Shown: positions 13,613 through 26,985 of the stretch, in pieces
Layout of the letters: every line of letters starts with the position of its first letter
Position numbering within the stretch: the stretch's first letter is position 1
Assembly (NCBI GenBank): GCA_024734555.1
Contig: JANPWX010000064.1
Location: 1 to 64,000, forward strand
Source: Trochalopteron elliotii
Lineage: Eukaryota > Chordata > Aves > Passeriformes > Leiothrichidae
Length of the DNA: 64,000 nt
Reading direction: 5' to 3'
Program-made: the position numbers and the translations under genes
The notes under the pieces: generated by a model
Told to the model about the DNA's origin: nothing
Database searches by the model: none
The model's input: the letters and a program-made list of their open reading frames with translations, nothing else

Positions 13613-13660
13613 TATAGCAGCCTGAAACCCAGCATTTATTTTAAGCGTTCGGATCTTTTA

Positions 13661-16600
13661 CTGCAAGTAGCCAGTTGAATAATTGGTCCACTGAATATAA
13701 CCAGCAGGAGAAATGAAAGTTGGGCTTCAAAGGTGCTGCTCTCATGTACCCAGATTTCTATTTTATACTCTGTTAAATCAACATCCTTAACAACGAAAAC
13801 CAAACTGCCTATGTATACAGAAGTCAAGGTGCAAGTCCTAGCTGAATGAAAAAAAAAATTATATTGTGTTAAGTATGAAGATAAACAGACCATGACGTTA
13901 GCCTCTCACTTCATTATAATCTGAGAAAACACCCTTCAGTGTTCCCCATTGAAACATAATGATTAATGAGAAATTTATGCTGCCTAGATAGAGTTGCGAA
14001 AGGATCAGACTCTCCAGTGATATGTAGAACAAACTGAAACCAACACGTTTGTTCCTGTGTTCTACACTTAGTCAAACATGTTGTATTTAGTACAATAAAC
14101 ATTTGTTTTACCTGCTAATAGAAAGTACTGTATGAAGGGAAACTCTTTATCAAATTTTATAGCTGCAGTGTAGCTATTCTTGGTGAAACTGAATTAGAGA
14201 AAAAAAAAACCCTAAACACAAATTGCTCCCCTTTTTTCTTATTAACTCTCTGATAGCAACTAGCTTTCATGCTGAGTATGCAAGTTACCAGTCCTGCCAA
14301 CCCAAGAAACTGCTTGAGGGAGCAATTACCACTCAGAGTCAGAGAGTTCTGTGCTCTGTCACCCCCAAAGCACAAACTGTCACTTGAACTTTGACATGGC
14401 CCTCAGCCTCCTGAGGTCTGACACTGTTAAGGGGATGACAGTCATCACATCTTGGAAAAGGTTGCACTGAGAAGTTGTGGATACTCCTTCCCCTTAAGTG
14501 TTCAAGGCCAGGTTGGACAGGTTTCTGAGCACTCTGGTCCAGTGGAAGGTGTTGGAACCCCAGCTGGAACAGATGGAACCCCAAACCTTTCCATGATTCA
14601 ATGATTCAATGATTCAATGATCTCATGAGGTTAGTCTAGGAAGGTTACTAAACATGTTGAAATACATTCAAAAGCAAAATGAAACAACATGGTGGAAGCT
14701 TTGAAAGAGGATGTATCTTTTGGGTCACTTTTGATGTTCAAAATATGTATTAACAAATGAGGTCTGTGTTTTGAGGTGTCAGCAACGGCATCAAAGATTT
14801 AACTTTACAAGGCTGAAGTTGGTGCTGTTGTTCAGGCTCTTTTGGGTTCTGAAAATAACCCTTGGTTGCTCCTTTCATATGCTAGTTCTGTCAAAGAGAG
14901 AGGGACATTAGAGTATCTATTAAAATGATCCTTTTCCTTCTGATCTTGAAGTTCATACCCTACCTGATCATCTTGATTGGGCACTTGAAAGCCTTGTCTC
15001 AGGGTTTCAAATTGACCAAACAGTGTTTCAGTTGATAGCCTGATGTTTTTAGATTAGGAAACAAGACTGATAATGCAATGCTATAGGTCACATGTTATCT
15101 AATATTTCTGTGCCAGAGTAGAATTGCCACCTGCTTACTTGCAAGATTTAATGGAACACTTTCCCAGTAATCATTGTGAATGGGATCTACCTGGTAATTT
15201 AGCAGCCTTGGCTGTTCAAAAAACCTAGTGGTGACATGATGAGCTATTTAACAAGATTTTTGTTTTGGTCTTCAGTCTCAGCAAACATTTCTTTTGAAGG
15301 CATTCATTTGACCTGGTCTATCCCTACTAGAAATCATCTGCCTAGAACATCCTAAAGTTGTCATCATCTTGCTGTTACTGGTAGTTTTTCATAACCTTTT
15401 GATGACTAATTTACCCAGTTTTTTCTCCTCCTCTCTTATTTGCAGCTGAATGGTTGCCAAGCCATAGCAGAAATTATTGAGATTATCTCTGAAATCTGTG
15501 ATCTGGCACATTAGACTATTACAATCATGCTATTTCTGTTGTTTCAACTTTAAGCAGGTTATACCTAAAGGGGTTCCTACAATAAGAATATAAAAGACTT
15601 GATTTTAATTTAGAATACTTCTATATTAGGTTATTTCTACTGAAATTTGTGTCTTTATGAAACATTGCAGTTGTAGACTGGAGAATGAATGCTGCTCACT
15701 GTGACAAGGACTGTGTGTTCCTTTCCCCATAGCTTCAAGAGAAAAATGCAGAATCAACCCCATGTGCTGCTATTTTAGTAGTGACTTTGTAAATTGAAGG
15801 ATTGTAAAGAAGGACAAGGCACAGAACCCAGATTTTGTGTGCCTAGAAATATCCAAATTAAATTAGGAATACGGAAAACAATCTTATTAGTTTTCAATTT
15901 TAGGGAGAGGCTTTCAGAAACTGAGGAAACTGAAGTTATTAAAAATAGCCAGTCTGAAGAAATAGAAATTTAAATGCAGTAAATGCCCAAAAGTCAAATG
16001 CATGATACTTTTACTCAAATCTTATATAAGAAGAAAAATTGTGTTGAAAGGGCTTTATGTCTGAATAGATGGACAGTTCTTTCAGTAAGTAAAGGAAGAT
16101 TCTACAGAGAGTGAAAGACAAAAGGGTGAGCAAAAACCCCTACATTTGGAAGGGCTGCAAGTCCGGATCTCCAAGATCACAATTTTTGTTTTTCAGAGAT
16201 GCCACCAAGGAAAATATTAATCCCATAATCCTGGGTGTCTTGCTTGTTCCTTCTTTGTGCACATTATTTCTGGATTTAGCTTTTATTTTTCTCTGAGTCA
16301 TATCATTAAACATGAAAATTCCTCTATTTGCCCTAAACAAGATTCCGTCTAAAAAAGTAAGACAAGTTTCCTGTTTTATCCTTATTCTTTGTGGGAACCC
16401 TCTTGTCAGTGTCTGAAATGTCTGCAAAACTCTTACATTAGAGGAACAACGTTCACTGGCTCAATGTCCAGTTTTATCTGAAAAGAAGAATGAGAGACAA
16501 GGAGAGCATACTGTATATTTTTACTATGCAGATTTTTCCAACCCTGGGAAGCAGATTCCTCTTCAAATGTCTGCACATACCTTATTAAAGCATCATTTTT

Positions 16601-19600
16601 GTTGCCACATTCTCTTCAAAGCTGCTAAAACACTGCATGGTTAGAAATCTGAGATTTCCCACAAAGCACTATAAAGGGAAGGGGCTGGCTTTATCAGCCA
16701 GACTAGTTAAAGAGTTTATCCTGTAAATTTGTGAATAAATTATGTATTCTTGAAAAGATGAATGAGGATAAAAGAACATTTGGGATTTCTGTTCCAGTAA
16801 TGTAATCTGTTCGGAATTTTCACTGTACAAGGATTGTTTTTTTCCTCTGCCCTTAATTTAGGTTAAAGAGAGTTTTTTAATGTCTTAGCTTTGATTGTAT
16901 GAATCCAGGCTATTCCCTTACAATAATTCTAATGTTTCTTTTTTCTATACATATATTTACAAAGCCTGAAATTTTTCTGCTTGGTACTGTGAAAACAAGC
17001 ACACGTTTTAGGGAGTGGTCTGGTTTCTACTTTGGGTCGCAGAGTAGACCAGTTGCAGTCGTAGGACAAAGTTTTGTTAGAAAGTCTGACAGTGCATACA
17101 ATCTGTAACAAAGACCAGAAAACAATTGAAGGCAGCCTTTGTGAACTCAGCCTTTTTTACTAAAATTTAACTACAATCATATAGAATTTAGAAAGAAAAT
17201 ATTGCTTAAGTATAATACTGTATTTTCTTCCTTAGGTCTACATACTTTCAGAATTAATTGCTGTTACAAAATACCTCCCAAAATATGTCATCAATGTTTC
17301 TTTCTAAAGTATATAACCTTTAAAATATTTCTTTTACCTCTGGTTCAGCACTTTCGACCATTCAACAGTCCACTAGAGCAGCATTCTGTGCAAGGAGAAA
17401 ATGTATTTATGCCTTATCCTAATAGATTTATTTAATAGAAGTGCAGAAAGTATTACATCTCATACTATTTGCTAAAGAAGTGCAGTTTTCCAGGGCACTG
17501 GGGAATACAGTGTTAGGAAGCCAAGTGGAACCAGAGTTTATACTGCTTATCTTTAGTCCATGCTTAAGACATAACTGTTTTCCACTTGATGCAAAGGTAT
17601 AGCCTCTTTTCTTCCAGTTAAGTTAGAGAAAGATCAGCTGGTCAGTGCTAATAATAGATATGACAAAAACCATTTGACTGTAGTTTTTGATGCTTCCTTG
17701 TGTGTTTAATTAGGTCCAAAGCCTGCTAATTCTTTATTGTTTTCCCCTCTAATGTTTACTATGCTGTTCAATAGAGAGGCTAAACCATATAGAGCTGTCT
17801 TATTTTCTACACATTTTTAATTTTGTCAGTTGTTTCCACTGTTACTTAAACAGTGTTTAAAAATACCTGGAAACTATTTGTCTTGATTCAGCATTTGGTT
17901 TTGGTGTGTTCAAAGGAATGAGGCTTCAGTAAAGAAGTCATTAAAGAAGTTGTCCCATTAAAATGTTCTAAAATTACCTGCTGCTGTTATACTTTGGAAG
18001 GAAATAGCCACTCTGTTGTCTGATTTAGGTATTTTAGGACACCATTTTAAAAGATGAAGGGAACATATGATATTATTTTTCATTATATTATTTTCACAGT
18101 GTAATGCAATCATTATATGTATATGTGTGCTTGATTTGGTGCCACTCTTTCTGTATATTTTTGATAAAAACATGTGGATTTCTATGAAAAGTTTAACTCA
18201 ATGCAAACTGTTCAGACAAGAACTAAATTAAGTGGAGGAGAGACATAAACCTCTTCCCCTCTGCACTGAAGAAGATGAAGCTTGTAGATAGGACATTGTT
18301 TTCAACAAGAGTGTGGTCGCCCTCTGTTCCCTGTTGTGCTTGTTGGTCTTCCTCCTTATAACCATTGGTATTTCTTTTTTTTGCAAAGGCAGAATCTTTT
18401 CCCTCTTTCATATTGTTTCTCATACAACATTTTTTCTGTTTCCTAAATTAACTTTCCTTACTAAGTACGTGCTCATTCTCTAACTAGAGAATGGCACGAG
18501 ACTGAAGACAGTCGATCAGTGGTAGCAGTTAGACTATACTAATAAATACACCTTTTCTGACCTTTTCTTCCGATCTCTAATGTTTATTTACACCCAGGAC
18601 AGAAGTAAAGGATTTGAACTGAGTGAATGGAAAGATGGAGAGAGAGGTACAGAATAATATCCATTAATTAATGTCATTGACAGTAATTGATTTAAACAAA
18701 AATAGGTCTTTGAATATCTTTGTTTTCAGAACATTCTGCAACCTATCCTTCCTTCCTAAGCAGTCCTTGTCAAAGCACGATGCAATGCAGTTATTTGTTT
18801 GTAAGCTTGGGCATAATATCTACTCTAACAGCTGCTGAAGCCTATGGAAATGTTCTCTCTAACTGAATTAGTGCTGGATTGGGCCAAGACAAATCACTGT
18901 TTGGTTTCAAGCAAGCATTATGAAGAGAAAAATTGCAACAACATTTATCAATAAATCAAAACTCTCTTTAACCAATTTTTAACCTATTTTCATGCAGTTC
19001 AGAGGCATGAAATTTCCATGAGTTTTCTTTTTCTGTTTTTCTTCTTCCATTTTGGTAGAAATGAATCCATTCTCAAAGCTTGCCTTGGTCCAAGATGCAC
19101 CCAAGCACATCAGGTTGGCAGCCCTCCTCCTCTGCCTTCCTCTAGTCTCTGTGAACCACCATGGTTAATCGGGAAAGTTACCTTCCCATTTACATTTGTC
19201 TGTGTAGCTTTTTGTAAGAAATATACTGGAGAAAAAGAGGAAACAATTTCTCACAGAAACAGGTGTAACCAATAAGCTAACAGTGTCATAAATAAATTCT
19301 CCTTGTTTGCATAATTACTACAGAAATATTTTTTTAGATTATGTTGACAGAAGAAATTGACTTCCCATTAGAGTAAGTTTCCTTTTCCAAACTGTACCTA
19401 ATTCACACAGTACAAAGTCAAAACGTGCATGTAGCAAATCAGCTCAAGCTCTGTGCAGAGCCATAAGCAGGAGCAGGTAGACATGGTGCTTCTGGAATCC
19501 CACAGAGAAAGACTTTGGACTCTTCTGTGGGGAAGTTCTGAGGATCTCACTCCTTCCTTAGACAGTCATGGACATGACTGGATAGTGCTACTATATGTAT

Positions 19601-21100
19601 TGAGACAAGTAGTCTTGAATGTTTTTGCAGCTGACCCTTGCTAAAAAATACAGCATCTTAAAGGGCTAGCTCAAAGTCAGTAACATCACTGGAGTGTAGG
19701 AGTTATGTAGTTTATGGTAAAAAGCTATTTTTAAAGTCTCTTCTGATATTCCATTGTCATGAAGTATGATTAGGGAATTAGGAATGTTTTTGCAATAGCA
19801 GGTGGGATGGCTATTGAAGGGTTTTGATGGAGCATTGGTGAGACCTGGAGATGTTGTCATGATGCGGTGGTTGATGCTTCATCAAAAAAGATGATTTGTG
19901 GTAAGATGCCATTTACCTGATTGTCTGAAAATAGACATACCAAGACGAGCTTTAAAGTTACCAGGGAAACTATAACAACAGGGGGAAGGATTTAAAGTGT
20001 CGTGAATGAAGAATTAGGTTTCTAACGGGTACTGAAATCTGTGATGATGCTACTAATGCTGTCAGTTTCTGGCGTGGTTAATTTCAAGATATTCTTGCTA
20101 TATATCTTAACTTGTACTGTCCTATTAGATTACAGCGTAGGCTTACCCTTTGATATAGACAAGGGAAATAGGAAACATTAAATGATGTGATGGAAAAAGG
20201 TGACGTTTTGAGTTCAAGTCTGTTCTATAAAGACTGAATATTTCTATGCATTGAGTGCCATAAAAGTGAAAGTCAAATGCTATCTGAATAAGTTGATTAA
20301 GAAACCACTGTTTCATTTCGTATCATGGGAAGATGTCCTGCACAAAGGTTGAACACCCTTTAAGAAGTTCAGTGTCTTTCTTCCTCCTGTTTGTAGCTGT
20401 CTGAAACAGGTTTGTTTTTCAGAGTTGGCTGCTAAAGTTAATTCTTTGAGTTCTTTTCTTTCCATTTGGCTGGATGATGCTAAATGGAATTTATCATGAA
20501 ATGACTTCATAATCTAATTAATAGTGAGCCCAGCCATATTGACAATGGTACATTACAAGTTCATTTCCAGTGTATTCACCTGAATGTTTTTTTTGTATTT
20601 CTGGTTCATTGAAGTGGTGATGGCCTGTCCTTAGCTAGAAGAAGCTGGCATAGTCATAGTATCTGGCTCACTCAGTCAGCGTGGTATAAGTCAGGGCAGA
20701 AAGTGACATACATTTTATATCTAGAAATATTGGAAAATGGCCTTGAAAATATAAATAGAAATATTTTATCAATCTGGGAACTATTTACATGATGAAGTAT
20801 ACATCCTAATCAGAGGTGAATAGCTCCTCATTAGTGAAATATGATGGATTTTTTGTGCAACATAAGTTGATCATCTTAAAACAGCTCTGTGCAATTTAAC
20901 TATGCGAAGAAGACAGTTTTTAAATGCTGTTCTTCTTAACCACATAAAATAGAGAATACAACATTTGAAATGCATCACCAAAATTGTAACATCTAATACT
21001 GTCAGATGGAGAAAGGCCAACATAGCTTGCACACCACAGCATCTATTAATAGACCTGACTCCCTTTTGCAATGTCAACTGTAACATTAATCCTTGTTTTA
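13661..21100. other. Intergenic interval between the forkhead gene and PPP1R3A
   Basis: About 7.4 kb with no recognisable gene. It should contain the promoters of both flanking genes, since the forkhead gene is on the minus strand and PPP1R3A on the plus strand (head-to-head). Apart from a CR1 3' end (14440-14622) it looks single-copy. Open frames are below 100 codons and have no recognisable similarity. Confidence 0.55.
14440..14622 (+). mobile_element. CR1 LINE 3'-end fragment with octamer tail
   Basis: The segment carries CR1 3'-UTR landmarks in sense orientation: 'aaaaggttgcactgagaag', 'ttcaaggccaggttggaca', 'tctggtccagtggaaggtg' and a terminal run of ATTCAATG units from about 14596 to 14622. 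The tail unit differs by one base from the usual ATTCTATG, and is repeated nearly perfectly. The remainder of the element is missing (5' truncation). Confidence 0.8.
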
Positions 21101-21170
21101 AATCATGGTATCTCAAATAGCAGCTGCTACTAGTTGTACAGTTCTCTTTCAGTTTATATCAGAGAGCCCA

Positions 21171-21973
21171 ATGGAGTCTTTTGAAGGACCTGGTCAGGTT
21201 AACAGGGCTAACTTATTACAAGTCCCCACTGGAAATGATTCCACTTCAGAGGAAGAAGATGTTAATATTGACATTAAACTTCGTTTCTCCCCACGTCCCC
21301 GAAGACGGAATTCTTCAACTTCAGAGGAAGAAGAGGCAGATACTCCCACCCACATCTCAAGAAAAGTTTCTTTTGCTGATGCATTTGGGTTTGATCTTGT
21401 GTCTGTTAAAGAGTTTGATATCTGGGAATTTCCAAATACAGGACAAGAAAATTATATACAAGATGAAATTTTCCCTCAGGAAGAATTTTTCTTCTCCCAG
21501 CACTTTACATTACCTGCTTCTCAAGAAGAACTTTTACAAAAAGTGCGAGAGCAGAAAGTAATGTTGGAGTCAGTCGTGCTCCTGCCTGGGATTACCTGCA
21601 TGAATGGCATTATTCGAGTCCTCAATGTATCCTTTGAAAAACAGGTGTATGTTCGAATGACTTTGAATAACTGGCTCAGTTATTATGACATCCTCGCTGA
21701 GTTCATGCCTAATTCTTGTGGTAGTGAAACGGATCAGTTTTGCTTTAAGATTTCTTTGGTGCCTCCTTTCCAGAAAGATGGAATTAAGGTGGAATTCTGT
21801 ATACGCTACGAGACATCAGTTGGTACCTTCTGGGCAAACAATGATGACAAAAATTACACACTGATTTGTCACAAGAAAGAAACTGTGCCCAAGGTGGATA
21901 ATAAACTCCAGAAAGAGGTTACAGATCCTAAAGGTTACAGCATTAAAGGCTGCTTAAAGACAACACAAAGCAG
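21171..21973 (+). CDS. PPP1R3A: PPP1R3A exon 1: PP1-binding motif and CBM21 glycogen-binding domain
   Basis: PPP1R3A targets the PP1 catalytic subunit to glycogen and sarcoplasmic reticulum in striated muscle, promoting glycogen-synthase dephosphorylation. This exon encodes residues 1-267 plus two bases of codon 268. Visible parts are: a site-1-like RRRNSS (Ser48); the PP1-docking RKVSF (residues 64-68, RVxF class) with the PKA site-2 serine at 67, followed by ADAFGFDLVSVKEFD; and a CBM21 domain at about 126-233, including GIIRVLNVSFEK, VRMTLNNW, KVEFCIRYE and the glycogen-contact stretch VGTFWANNDDKNYT. The spacing reproduces mammalian Ser48/Ser67 numbering exactly if translation begins at 21171, where MESFEGPGQ aligns with mammalian MEPSEVPSQ. 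An in-frame ATG at 21105 has a stronger Kozak context and would add 22 residues. A pyrimidine-rich AG at 21151-21152 could instead be an acceptor for a 5'-UTR exon. The donor GTGAGG follows at 21974. Confidence 0.95.
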
Positions 21974-23049
21974 GTGAGGTCACACCTTAATTTTTGGTAA
22001 TTTAGAATATAGCTGGCTAATTCTGACTTTCTATGTATGCTTACTCAAGTCAAGACTGCCCATGTTATTTTCTTCCATCTTAACTTTTTTTCTAAATGAA
22101 AAATTAGACCAAGACTTGTTTTCAGTAAAGTGTTTGTATCTATCAGGCAGTGGTTATCTGCATACTGATCAGTTTGGATCATAATTTTATGCATGCCATT
22201 CATTTAAAAAGTAGTGTGAGGGTCTATAAACCCTCTATGCACTGTGTACCAGTTCTGATCTCTGTAGGATATAAACTGAGCTGACATCAATGGGATCTTT
22301 GTTCCAGACTAAGTTAGCTGTACAGTTAAAATAATTTGCATCCACTTCCTTTGTAAGTCAACAAAAATTTAAAAGCAAAACAAAAGCTGGGTTTTCACAC
22401 AATTTATTTAATGGTTCTTTCTCTACATCCAATTATTAAATCAGAAACGGCAGTGGTGGTTCATGAAGCAGAAGTGGATAACTTAGGGAAGAATCCAGCA
22501 ATTAAAATAGTTGGTACAAACTTGTCTGCAAGTGGTTGGGCTATTGTGCAAGTTGTATATTAGTTATAATTCCTTTCCCCTGCCACTGGCTCATGCTTCT
22601 ATTTCACAAATGGTGAAATGAAGTATGTTTTATAAGGCAGAATCGGTAATATATTAAAGAAAAAAATATATAGAATTTATCTTCTATGTACTGTTCTGAT
22701 TAAATATAGACAAATAATAGGTTAATTATAAAGTGGCAGTTGTTAACTTATACTTTAATTGCATATAAAGAGAGACACTTAGGAACAGTAACTTCTGGTT
22801 TTCTACTGTTTTTAGTATGTTCTTCCTGTTAGCAAAACCATGTTGCATGCAAAAATCTAATTCTCAATTATTTTCCTCCCTAAATTTACTATAAATCAGT
22901 TGGACTTCTACAGAATTAAATCTGTATTTTACCTGTAACGTCCTTTGCAATACAGGGATGCCAGAACTAAATTAATGTTGGGTTTTTGAATTTATGTTGG
23001 GCTTTTAGTTCCTATATTCTTTCCAAATAAGACAGTACTGTTTGATTTC

Positions 23050-23076
23050 GCTGGTGCTCTTCCACTGAGCACCAGC
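23050..23076. repeat. 10-bp perfect inverted repeat, 7-base loop
   Basis: GCTGGTGCTC at 23050-23059 is followed by TTCCACT and then its exact reverse complement at 23067-23076. It could form a cruciform or, in the PPP1R3A pre-mRNA, a GC-rich hairpin. No function is evident. Confidence 0.7.
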
Positions 23077-23688
23077 AAAAAGTTGTAGGGAAGGGGGAAC
23101 AGAACTGCAGCAGTGGTGGGAGCTTAAGGAAGAGAGAGACAGCCAGGGCTTCTCTGTGCAGAGCCTTCATTCCCAAAACCAGACTTGCTGTGCTGGGAAC
23201 TTCTGCCAGCTCTAATCATACAGTAGCCCTGTGAGGAGAGGTGCACAATATGGCTTATAGTGCTTGTATCAACACCACAGGGTAGGAGCCACCCCAAGGG
23301 TAGCCAAGGCCTGGTTCAGAGACAGTTCACAAAGCTCTCCTGACATGTGTCTCTTGGGCCAACTCTGGAACCCTCATGATGATACTTCCATGGAGGAACA
23401 TCCCAGTATGTCAGAGCAGAGAGAACAATGCCTTTACATGACCTGTGGTCCATTCCTGACATTTGTGTCTGGTTTTATATATAATTTCTGTGTTTTAAGG
23501 AGTGTCACATGACGCATTCTGGATAAGTAAGCCTGAGATAGCCTGCAGAAGGGCTGTGATATCGAACACCATAGGCATGTGCAGGCAGTATGACTCCAGC
23601 CTGAGCTGAGGTAGCTCACAAGGAACAGATGATGGACATGGAGACTTGAGTCTCAATTTAGCCTGAGCTTCCAGACGGTTTCAGGAAT

Positions 23689-23736
23689 AACCTGAAAATT
23701 TAGGTACCATTAGGTACCATAACCTGAAAATGTAGG
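23689..23736. repeat. Nested short direct repeats
   Basis: AACCTGAAAATTTAGG (23689-23704) recurs as AACCTGAAAATGTAGG (23721-23736) with a 32-bp period, and between them TAGGTACCAT is present twice in tandem (23701-23720). This looks like slippage-type duplication. Confidence 0.75.
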
Positions 23737-25724
23737 CATCTAAGGTCAAATGACCCTTATGTGTTTAATTCCCTAAAGTTTCTCATGACATGCCTAGTGC
23801 TAGCAAAAGTTGTAGAAGCCTTCCTTCTGGGGGATACTCTTTTACATGGATATAGTAAACGATTTATGTGTAAGTCAGACAGACAACTGTTTCAAAAAAT
23901 GGGAAAGGAGATAACATGTCTTCTTCTCAATATAAAATTACTTTCACACATGTATGTTCCAAAATATTTAAACCAAAGTGGTCAGATTAGGATGGTCTAC
24001 ATTAGGATCTACTACACATTTCTGTCAAACAGTTAAGAAGCAGACACTTTCAAGACTCTCTTTAGTTGCAGAAAAATGTACAGAGACCTTACAATAAATG
24101 CAAAAATGAGCTGAAAGTATCTTTGGAATATTGTTACAGTGGTCACCAAGGCTTCTGAAAGACAATTCTGGCAGTATGTAATCCCAGACTAATTTTATGC
24201 TACAGGGACTTCTTTGACTTCACAAGAGTCACAGATTTGTCAGTGTAAATGAGGTCAGCATCGGGGCCTTTTGTTTCAAAATAACTGAGATGCCAACTTC
24301 CATTGCTCACTTGTTTTTCAAAGTGTCTTTGTACACGTTGCCCCTTTGAGTGAGGAGGAACACCCTGCAGACATCTGCAAAAGTACCTCATTATTCTCCT
24401 TCAGACCCTCATTAAAATTCCTTTGCTTTGATATCTCAGAAAAAGCACAAGGAAAACAAACCCCCCAAAACTGGCAAAGTGAGGCTGCTGATGTGCTGTT
24501 ACTCCTTCATCTTGCAGTGAGCAGTGCTGCCAATTTACCAGCTGTCCTTCACCAGCCCATCTCTCTCCTCTTTTAGTTTGGGTAATCATTTATATGTGCT
24601 ATGCTGGGTGGTTATAGAAATTTAGCAAAGTGGGGGCATTCCTCGAACATAACTAGTTTGTCCTTGGAGTTGCAGCATTGCAAATAGATAGAAGTAAAAG
24701 CAATTTTATCTATGATTCTCACAATAAAGTGACAGGTAGGGAATATTGTTATCCATACCCATGAGTTAGATATCTTAAATTAAAGATTTTTTAATAGCAA
24801 TCTTTATAGCAATTCTTTATGGAATAGAAGGATAATTTTAAAGGACACTCATTTAGGCCTCTGTTTCAAATTTAGAAACTTGTAATAACATTTTATTATT
24901 TTTTTTTTACCTCTTGGCTCTGAGATATTTATACTTTTTCTTAAAATGTAAAATTTACCTCTGCAGTTAAAAAATAAGACATGAACGGATCATATTTTTT
25001 AAGCAGAGGGTCTGATCCACTGTAGGGCAGATCCATTGTGTGGCTCATTAAATGTCATTAGAAGGGATTAGTTGTGTTAGTTAAGAAAGGAATAATATTC
25101 ACTTTCAGAGGAAGTTACTGGGAAAACACAATGACTATTTCAAGTTACGCTAAAGAACATGATCTGGGACTAAGATGAGTGAATGACGGCAATAGGCTGA
25201 TTTCTGACACCATTATTAATAAATAAATAAATTTAAAAATGTACTTAACCCTCAAAAGTTGCACCTGAAAAAAAAATTATAGTAAAAAGCAAAACTGCAT
25301 CAAATAAATAATGCTGTAAACTCTCTATATTTGGATATTTGGAACGACATCACTTAAAAGTTTGCCTATTCATTTTATTTTTCATTTGCTTTTGTGCCCA
25401 TGTTGAGGTATGAACAAATAGTCTTCTCTTAAAATTTCATAAAGTATTTGGTTCTAGCTGTATTTTAACAACCTAAAATTATTTCCTCATAAACTTTAAC
25501 AATTTTTGTGGCTTTCAAAAGTCTTTAAAGGATGCACAGGGACAAAATGCAGTGTGGGAAAATAATGTTTACATTAATTAATTTATGCTTGGGTCTATAT
25601 GGAAGTGTTTGCTTAACTAGTACATAGTCATAAATATACTTCAGGAGAAAAACTGATTCCTAAAATATTCAGACTCACTGGAAATGAAAGAGCTTCTACC
25701 AATAAACAGGCCTAATTTCCATCC

Positions 25725-25776
25725 TATTTATATAAATATATACACATAAAAAAATTTATTTACATATATATATAAA
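25725..25776. repeat. AT-rich (TA)n-like block
   Basis: A stretch dominated by TATATA/TTTA units in intron 1, including TATATATATA near its right end. It is low-complexity sequence. Confidence 0.6.
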
Positions 25777-26766
25777 GGTCAGGAAGACGTAAATAATTTT
25801 GCATCAGTTCCACTCTCTTCTCTTTTTTTGACTCTCATGCTTTTGGGATATAGATAATATTCTGAATATCAATTCTTCCCAGTCCTCAGATTTAGACCAC
25901 ATGATTGGATTGTGAACACCAGGCTCCTTCATTGGTCTGATCAAACAGGAACTGATTGGGTGTTCTGTGAGGCAGACTCCTGCAGATCATGCTGAAAAGT
26001 GCAGAGACAGAGTTGTGGAAGCCATGTCCCTTGTCACTGGGGATGCTACATTCCATTTCTGTGCTTGGCCTTGATTTGCCATCTGTCAAGAGCAAAAGCG
26101 ATAGCAACAGGAAAATGACTGATAAACATGAGAATTGTTTTACAGAAGGGTATCATGAGTTTGGACTCCTGTCCTCTGACAAGGTAGGGGAAGGCCAGTA
26201 TTTTTGTCACACCTGTTAGAGTTATCCTCCCTGAGCTCTCTGAGCCCACAAATATATCACTCTGAACTGATCCACAAGTGTATCACTGTGATCCACCTGA
26301 CACTGATCCTATGCTTTTTTTGTAATTGCTAAACTGTATCTTTTTTTGAGTCATAGTGCATCGATTCCCTTCCCTCCATGATGCCACTTTAAAACGCAGC
26401 ACAGAACAGGGCAATGGCTCTTACAAGAGCTGCTCTATGTACAGCACACAAAGAGAAAGAAGAGATTAAAACCCATGTCTGTGGGCTGCCAATGCCAAAT
26501 TTGGCAGCATACATACTGAATGGTCTGTAAGCAATTGTCACTGAGAAAATTTCTTCTGTGCATGAGTACCTTTCCTTCTTCAGCTGCTCATCATCTCCTT
26601 TCAGATGGGAGGCAAAGGAAGTAAAAGTAACTGAAGATGCAGCTTGGCAGGACTGCACTGTGCCCAGTCTTCCCAGACAGATGGCAGACCAGTGCCTAGG
26701 TTGTGCTGAGAAAGACAGTTTTGCTTCAGCTCCTCTTGGCCTTTCCCACAAACTCATGATGGGATT

Positions 26767-26985
26767 AAAAACAAACGAACAAACAAACAAACAAACAAAC
26801 AAAACCGCCCCCAAAAAACCAAAACCAAAACAACAACAAACAAACAAACAAACAAACAAAACCAAAAAAACCCCAAAAACAAAACAAAAAAAAACCAAAA
26901 AACCAAAAGCCCCCAAACAAACAAACACAAAAACAAACAAAAAAACCCAAACAAACAAAAAAAACAACCCCACCTCCCCCAAAAA
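26767..26985. repeat. A/C-only (AAAC)n-type low-complexity tract
   Basis: About 215 bases composed almost solely of A and C on the plus strand. It contains AAAC tetranucleotide arrays (26776-26802 and 26836-26861) and interspersed C runs such as CCGCCCCC, CCCC and CCCCC. The opposite strand is therefore G/T-only with several G runs. Open frames of up to 213 codons cross it on both strands; their translations are repetitive (TNKQTNK or FVCLFVC) and are artefacts of the repeat. Confidence 0.9.

Noticed and set aside
20871..21116. 81-codon minus-strand open frame just upstream of PPP1R3A
   Set aside because: No recognisable protein similarity and no supporting signals; lies in the presumptive promoter.
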